A stretch of 64,000 nucleotides of DNA from Pseudeuparius sepicola (taxonomy: Eukaryota; Arthropoda; Insecta; Coleoptera; Anthribidae): contig OY987299.1 in the NCBI GenBank assembly GCA_963920635.1, positions 22,956,901-23,020,900 of the forward strand, read 5' to 3'. The position numbers were made by a program, and so were the translations under genes. The notes below the pieces were generated by a model. That model was given only the letters and a program-made list of their open reading frames with translations, searched no databases and was not told where the DNA came from. Shown here piece after piece: positions 58,133 to 64,000 of this stretch (its first letter is position 1; every line of letters starts with the position of its first letter).

Positions 58133-61100
58133 ATGGCCCCGCAATTATTGCTGTGTTCGTGGATGTTCTAACAACACGAGGAATGTTGGGATAAGTTTTT
58201 TCAAAATACCTGCTGATGAAAACAGGTAGGTACCTATGTGTAGTTTGTCCCTACCTTGTTACCACATTATTATATCCTTAGGTATTATAAATTTTATGTC
58301 CTACGTAGGTACTACCCCTTTTACTGGAGTATTACCTACCCCAGAAAACCCACAAATGGTTTTCTACTGATAATACCTACCTAACTATGGTTTTTAATTT
58401 TTTTTCAAGGTGTTATGCATGGACGAGAAAGTGTAGAAGGCAGGATTTGTTAGAAAAAACACCCACACAGCTTTTTATTAATTATAAAGTTTGTTCAATG
58501 CACTTTGAAAATAGTATGTTTGCAAACCAGTCGAAGTCTGGGCTAAAGAAAACAGCAATACCAACTGTGTTCTCATCATGTAAGTACCTTCATTGGTAAT
58601 TATGGAAATTAGTGTATGCACCGCCCGATTTTCTTGACATTTTGACCCCATAATTACCCCTTCATTATTAGATAATAATATGAATTTTTTGCTGATACTT
58701 GTAATTTTGCTGCATTTAATTTTTTTTACTAGGTTATATCGATGAGGCTTCTTCACAGAGTCCTTCTGTGTCTGTATGCAGCAATTTGACTTTGTTAGAA
58801 CCTCAACGAGAACTTGATCAACCAGTCTCGATCGCTCAACCTTTGGATCAACCAAGTACACCCCATCTGTCACAGTCACCTATAGGCGATCTCCACAGCA
58901 TTACCGAATTTTCAGTTGCATCAAAAGGTAATGATATATATTCACAAACTGTTATTATAGTATACACACCCAAACTTATATGACATCACGCATTATTTGC
59001 GATAATTTTTTTTGTCAAAAAAATTATATGTCATGGAAAGTCAAAAGTGTTTACTAACAAAAACAGTTAAATGTGAAAAACCCGACAATATAAATTGTAA
59101 TAAATATTAAGTGATTCCATATTATAAGTTTGGGTGTGTGTACATATATTGTAATTTTTTGTATTACTTATTTTGTTATTGAATAATTCTATTTTTAGAT
59201 GCTAGTCAACAAACTTCTCTTAGTTTGAGTGCACATAGTCCGAGAAAGCATTCATTAAAATTACAAATAAAAAAACTCCAAAGAAAGTTGCATCCGAAGT
59301 TGGAGCAAGCTGTCGACAGTGCCGACACTGAAATAAATGACAAACAATTTCTTGCCATTTGTGAGAAAAAACTGTCTGCTTCAATGCTACTATTTGTAAG
59401 GCATTATTTAGAAAATACCAAAAAAGATCCACAGGGATATCGTTACTCTTCAGATATGAAACAATTTTCCTTAAAGATTTATTTTCTAAGCCCAAATGCT
59501 TATAGATTTTTAATGAAACCACTTTATTTGCCATCTAAAAGCACTCTTCAAAGAATAACTAGCAAATGGCATATAACTGCAGGTCTTAACAGTTTCATTT
59601 TTGAGGTTATTAAATCAAAAGCTACAAATTTAGAGGGTTCTTCAAAACAGTGCATTCTTTGTATTGACGAAATGTCATTAAAAATGTTTTTATTTTACAA
59701 TAGATCTTCCGATACCATTGTTGGCTTTCATAATACATTGAAGGAAAAAAGATATGCTCCTGCTAAATATGTTTTAGCTATTATGGCTAGAGCAATATTT
59801 GCTAAGTGGAAGCAACCAGTTGCTTATTTCTTTATTGATACTTGTTCAGGGGAGGAATTAAAATTTATTATTTTTGAAGCAATAAGGAAACTTAAATCTG
59901 TAGGATTACTAGTAAGTGCGTTAGTGTCTGATCAAGGATCAAATTTTGTACAATTTTCAAAATCAGTTGGTATCTCTCCAAACTCTTCACATTTTTATGT
60001 CGATAGCGAAAAAATATTTTATATTTTTGATGTGCCGCATCTCTTAAAATCAACACGAAATAATTTTTTCAATTACACATTCGAAACCTCTGAAGGATGT
60101 ACAAATAAAACGTATAGGTATTGACCAAATTTATAATAAACAAAAACATAAGCCTTTGGCTCTTCGGCTGTGTCCAAAATTTACAGATGAACACATTAAT
60201 TCGAATCCTTTTAAAAAACTGAAGGTTAGTTTAGCCGTCCAAGTTTTCAGCGCAACGGTAGCTGCGGCACTTAATTCCTTTATTGAATTCGGACAATTCC
60301 CCCCTTCGGCAAACGCTACAGTGTCATTTGTAGAAAAAATTGATAAGTTATTTGATATCTTAAATTCCTCAAAAATATCAGGCAGTAATACAAGTACAAT
60401 AGACCTTTCAAAGGAGCAGATTACCAAGTCGATTTTTTAAAGGAAATGTTTACATATTTTGAGAATATTAAAATTTTAAAACAAAATATAGAGGTTACCA
60501 ATAAAGTTAAATTTTTGAAAGGGTGGCAAATCACAATAAATTCATTTTTAGGTCTTTGGGAAAAATTTCATTGTTTAGAGTTTAGTTCCTTATACACTCG
60601 ACGCTTAAATCAAGATTGTCTCGAAAATTTTTTCGGCACTATTAGGCAGCAAGGGGGAAATTGCTTGAATCCAACCCCCATCCAATGCGAAAGGGCTTTC
60701 AAAAAATCATTTTGTTTAAATTATTTCCAACACGCGGATGGGGCTAATTGTATTGAGGATTTTGATTCATTATTGTCATACGTAACCACCGAACATACAC
60801 AAATTTACAACAAAGTTGTTGTGGGAAATGCAAGATCTATTTTTTCTGATTTAAGTTCGGTGGCACCAGATTATATTGATTTCGAACTACATGAATCAAA
60901 TAGTATATCATATGTTTGTGGATATTTATTAAGAAAGTGCTTGGAACAACATTCATGTGAAGTTTGTATTAAATATTGTAAACGTCATACATTAGGGGAT
61001 ACTGATTTGTTTACTTATTTTAGAGCATACAAATCAAGTGGTAACGAAACCTTTGGACATTTATTTTCACCTCCTGATAATTTCCTAAATTATATTAAAA

Positions 61101-61342
61101 CTCTCGAAGTTAATTTTTGTACCCTCTTTCCAAAGTTTGCTTTAGAAGAAAATGTTGGTGTGAAATTAAAAAATAAGCTGCAAAACATTTCATATCAACA
61201 TCCATGCCCTAGTTTTAATCATGCCTATTTATTATCCCTTTATGTAAGATTTAGAATCTATTCTTCTTTAAAATTTTTAAATCGTGATATTGTTTCTAAT
61301 AAAACTAATAAAAATTATAAACTTCGAAATTTACATTTATAA
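58133..61342 (+). pseudogene. P-element-type transposase with THAP domain, broken
   Basis: Exons 58133-58225, 58410-58579, 58733-58927 and 59199-61342 join by consensus introns. The THAP zinc finger runs from YCCVRGC through FFKIP, AWTRKC and VCSMHF to the AIPTVF box. A linker follows, then P-type core blocks: YSSDMKQFSLKIYFLSPNAY, LPSKSTLQRI, CIDEMSLK (first catalytic Asp), SALVSDQGSNF (second Asp), FDVPHLLKSTRNN, LTDxHIN-like FTDEHIN, and NQDCLENFFGTIRQQGG with the expected Glu. Total length about 900 aa suits the family. Three lesions break it: the ATG is one base out of frame, and frames shift near 60117 and again near 60413-60440. Poly(A) signal at 61504. Confidence 0.9.
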
Positions 61343-62093
61343 GTGCTGCCAGGGGTCATTATTTTTAAAAATTAGGCTAAGTTGATAATGTATAGTGTGC
61401 ATGTGCATAATATGTACCTAAGTAGTTTATAATATCTTTTGTATTTATAGGTATTGTATTTTATATGTGCTATTGTTTTTGAATTTTTTTTTATAGATTT
61501 TAGTAATAAACATTTTTGATAAATAACCTTTTTTTACTACCAGTGATACGAAGGTCAACCAATTTTGCAAATAATAATTGTTATGGATCTATATAAAAAA
61601 ACAAATTAATTGCCAAGCTATGAGTTTGGAGGCAAGTCGATTGAAATATTGTAATATTTCAACCACCCAAGTAGAATAGTTCACTTGAACCTAAATCATA
61701 GTTGTTTCTAATTAATATAGGTAAGTATAAAATAATAAAGAGGAAATATTGTGAAATTTCCATGTACAATAAAAAATGTATTTTTCTCTTTAGTAAAATA
61801 TTAATATTTATATTTTTTTCGTCAGTAAAATATCTACTTAAAATCACTTCTGGAGATTCAAATTTAACTAGATCTAATCCCAGAAAAAAACTTTACTATT
61901 CTAAAAATTAATTTTGCTATATAAAACACAAAATTTTCTATAGCCCGGACCTGATCGTGCCAACGCAATGGGCAAGTTCTACTCTGTCCAAAATACGGTG
62001 GGCGTGGCCAATGCGCAGATGTCAACGGCAAAGAGTTCATTTCCTATGCGCGAGAGGGGAAATTGGAACCGCGACATCAAAGACGCCGAAAGC
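61343..62093. other. P-like element 3' region
   Basis: Non-coding tail between transposase stop and right terminal repeat. It includes the poly(A) signal and a CpG-bearing subterminal block at 61945-62090. Confidence 0.5.
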
Positions 62094-62644
62094 AAGTGCC
62101 ACTTCTGATTCGTCCTTTTCTGGGCTCGTACCACGAAACACCCAATCGCGCGCCTTCAGAAAGCGACTTGTGCTTCTTTTTAAGTTCATAAAAACAAAAA
62201 GTGAGCTTTAGATGCTTTTGCTTTTTCGGATTTATTTTTTAAGAATTGTAAACAAATGGAAGTCAATAAAGTTCACTCTTGTTTTTTGAACACGAATTTT
62301 TTAAGACAATTTCTCCAACCAATACGAGAAAAAAGCGCATTATTGCAGCAAATTTGTTTTCAGAAGGTGCGAATTTTGCCTTAAATAGTTTTTATTGTGG
62401 CACACAGATTATAATATATACAGCATTATTCTGTTAATAATTGTGGGCCTCCTTTGATTAGTTTGATTTTAAAGAGCATTTTTGGATTATGATATTCATA
62501 TTATATGTGAATGGTGAAACAATAATAAAAAAATAGAACAATGATAAAATGCTCCAAGACAAATTAAAACACAGTTGAAAACATAGGTAGTCATTTATTT
62601 ATTCATAATTCATAAATAATAAATATTCTAATTTATAATTTTGT

Positions 62645-63433
62645 TTAATTTCCGCTTTTTTTCCGAAGAGGATCCACAGAACTATTTCTTTGTGAAGTAT
62701 TATTATGCCGTGCTTTTAAATTTAGAAAATTGATTCCAATAATAGTTCTTAATTTACAAAAATCTTTTATAGCTACAAAGGGCATGTTAACTTCTTTTTT
62801 AAAAACTTCATCTGATTCCTGAATAAGTGCTTGTCGGGGAATTCCAATTTCAGTAAGTGTCGCTGCGGAAGAACTGCCTTCTAAATTTGCAGTTTCTCCA
62901 CCTTCAATAGAACAAATCAACAAGTATTTTTTCTATTTCTTCCTTTCTTTGTCTTTCGGTAAGTCTATCAGAACGTGATGTACCTATTAGTTGTTGCCGA
63001 GATTGTTAATTGCAGTAATAGTTTTTGTGGAAGGTATTTTTAATGTAGAAACTGCGTTTTTTTAAATGCTTTCTTAAAGGTAAGCCTTAAATTAAAAAAT
63101 ATAATAATATATAATATATATAATAATATAATATTTACATTCTTGCACTTTTTAGATGGCCAGCTAGCAAAGAAAATTTTACTTACCTAATAATTCACTT
63201 CAAAGATCTGTTTCGTAGTCATTGTCTACAAAATGATGTGAACATATATGGCTAGTTTTAGGGTTGAATTTGTCTTTTCTTTTGCACCTTGATATCCACT
63301 CACTTTGTATAGTTTTAGAGACAAGGTCCTTTGGTTTTGGAAAAGCATGAAATATGATATTCTGCCCAGTTTGGGCTTTTGTAGCATAAGTCTTATTACA
63401 CCCATATACGGCACACCTTGTTCCCCCTGGCCT
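62645..63433 (-). pseudogene. THAP-domain protein relic of the outer element
   Basis: Minus strand. The domain is nearly complete: PGGTRCAVYGCNKTY, NIIFHAFPKPKDL, SEWISRCKRKDKFNP, SHICSHHFVDNDYETDL. AGG stands at 63433-63431 where ATG is expected, and TGA follows ETDL where a sense codon before SELL should be. A donor GTAAGT follows, then an AVSTL box near 63060 and a C-terminal frame 62923-62645 (SSAATLTEIGIPRQALIQES). Further frameshifts lie between. It looks like a dead THAP transposon gene rather than a host regulator. Confidence 0.72.
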
Positions 63434-63810
63434 AGTCCCCTATTCTGTAAAGTAGTGTATTATCAACCTCGTACTTTTAATATTAATAATATGTCAAGAA
63501 ATGCTCACCTTCCCTTCTGTAGAAATTCAAGTATCAGGCACTTAGTGTCTCTGAATAATAATAACACGGCACAAAAATCAAATAAAAACAGCACACAGAC
63601 ACACTTTATAACAGGTAAAACTTAAAAAACTCACAATAATAAAGTAAAACCGAAATAAATACGATAGAAAACTAGAAAAACAAAGGTAAACAACGGGCGT
63701 ACCATGTAACCTTCACCTAACGACGTCTAACGGTGACGTCACGCACTCGGTGGGCGCCGCGAACAATACACCATTCAGATTGAGCTATCCTGTCTAGTTT
63801 AATGTTCTTG

Positions 63811-64000
63811 GAGCATGAGCATATACTTTTAGCAGAGCATATAAAAAAACATATTGCTCTGCTTTTAGCGTTGATTTCCTCCATCGACGCTTTTAGCACA
63901 GTTGAGGGTTTTAGCATCGATGGAGGACCCTTCTTCAATCAACGGTTTTAGTCTGCTTTTAGTAACCTTGCCATTTAGTAACAATAGAGCACGGCCCTCG
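63811..64000. other. Right flank of the nested THAP locus
   Basis: After the target repeat GAGCATGAG the sequence is rich in CTTTTAGCA phrases, shared with the opposite flank at 56430-56475. CCTCCATCGACGC and GCATCGATGGAGG form a hairpin near 63878-63928. Confidence 0.45.

Larger units (their letters stand above)
56589..62125 (+). mobile_element. P-element-like transposon (5.5 kb), left end duplicated
   Basis: The 32-bp inverted end begins CCCAGAAAAGGACGAATCAG and reaches GCACTTG; its mirror is at 62094-62125. CTCGTACC flanks both sides (56582-56589 and 62126-62133, sharing one base with the left end), matching the 8-bp target duplication of P elements. The interior carries a THAP-domain P-type transposase. 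The first 650 bp including the terminal repeat are present twice in tandem. Confidence 0.9.
56487..63810 (-). mobile_element. Outer THAP-containing transposon, split by a P-like element
   Basis: Ends CAAGAACGTTAAACCAGACA and, inverted, TGTCTAGTTTAATGTTCTTG continue together for 33 bp with three differences (through GGATAGCTCAATC). The exact 9-bp repeat GAGCATGAG lies at 56478-56486 and 63811-63819. Without the insert (56589-62125) the element is about 1.8 kb and holds a degraded THAP gene on the minus strand. The target length is near the 8 bp expected for P elements, but no transposase core is visible, so its class is inferred. Confidence 0.78.

Overview
The window is eukaryotic nuclear DNA from an arthropod, almost certainly an insect. 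It is AT-rich, its genes are split by GT-AG introns, and it is saturated with DNA transposons, foldback elements and Penelope-like retroelements. A beetle-like genome is possible from the abundance of TACAGGGTGT-ended foldbacks, but the order cannot be fixed from sequence alone. No CRISPR, operon or confident tRNA/rRNA gene was seen.

Three host genes are supported. (1) Mitochondrial chaperonin 10 (Hsp10/Cpn10), + strand, 13837-15687, three coding exons, 102 aa, with a perfect three-unit heat-shock element about 70 bp upstream of the ATG. (2) An anoctamin (TMEM16) calcium-activated channel/scramblase, + strand, 23152-42406, 16 coding exons joining in phase to 1065 aa, with all six predicted calcium ligands kept. 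Its first intron (7.4 kb) is a nest of transposons. (3) A TMBIM4/lifeguard-4 homologue (BAX-inhibitor family), - strand, 56103-46813, four coding exons, 249 aa, converging on the anoctamin gene.

Layout: 1-13.7 kb is repeat-rich, with three copies of one internally deleted hAT element (each with exact 8-bp target duplications), a THAP-domain relic, a mariner-type foldback, a compact hammerhead-ribozyme candidate in a palindromic Penelope-like tail, and a 122-bp minisatellite. 13.8-15.9 kb is Hsp10. 16-23 kb is intergenic, with foldbacks and a Penelope-like relic. 23.2-42.4 kb is the anoctamin gene; its intron 1 holds an inverted pair of Penelope-like elements flanked as a unit by a 12-bp direct repeat, plus a hAT relic and two foldbacks. 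42.4-46.8 kb is intergenic. 46.8-56.1 kb is TMBIM4 with foldback-filled introns. 56.4-63.8 kb is a nested pair of THAP-containing elements: a 5.5-kb P-element-like transposon with a broken transposase and a tandemly duplicated left end, inserted into another THAP-containing element that has its own inverted ends and 9-bp target repeat.

The host genes do not form a functional cluster. The most notable material is the nested P-like locus, the ribozyme candidate, the inverted Penelope pair, a phase-matched extra exon candidate in the anoctamin gene, and at least eight long foldbacks sharing a terminal motif.
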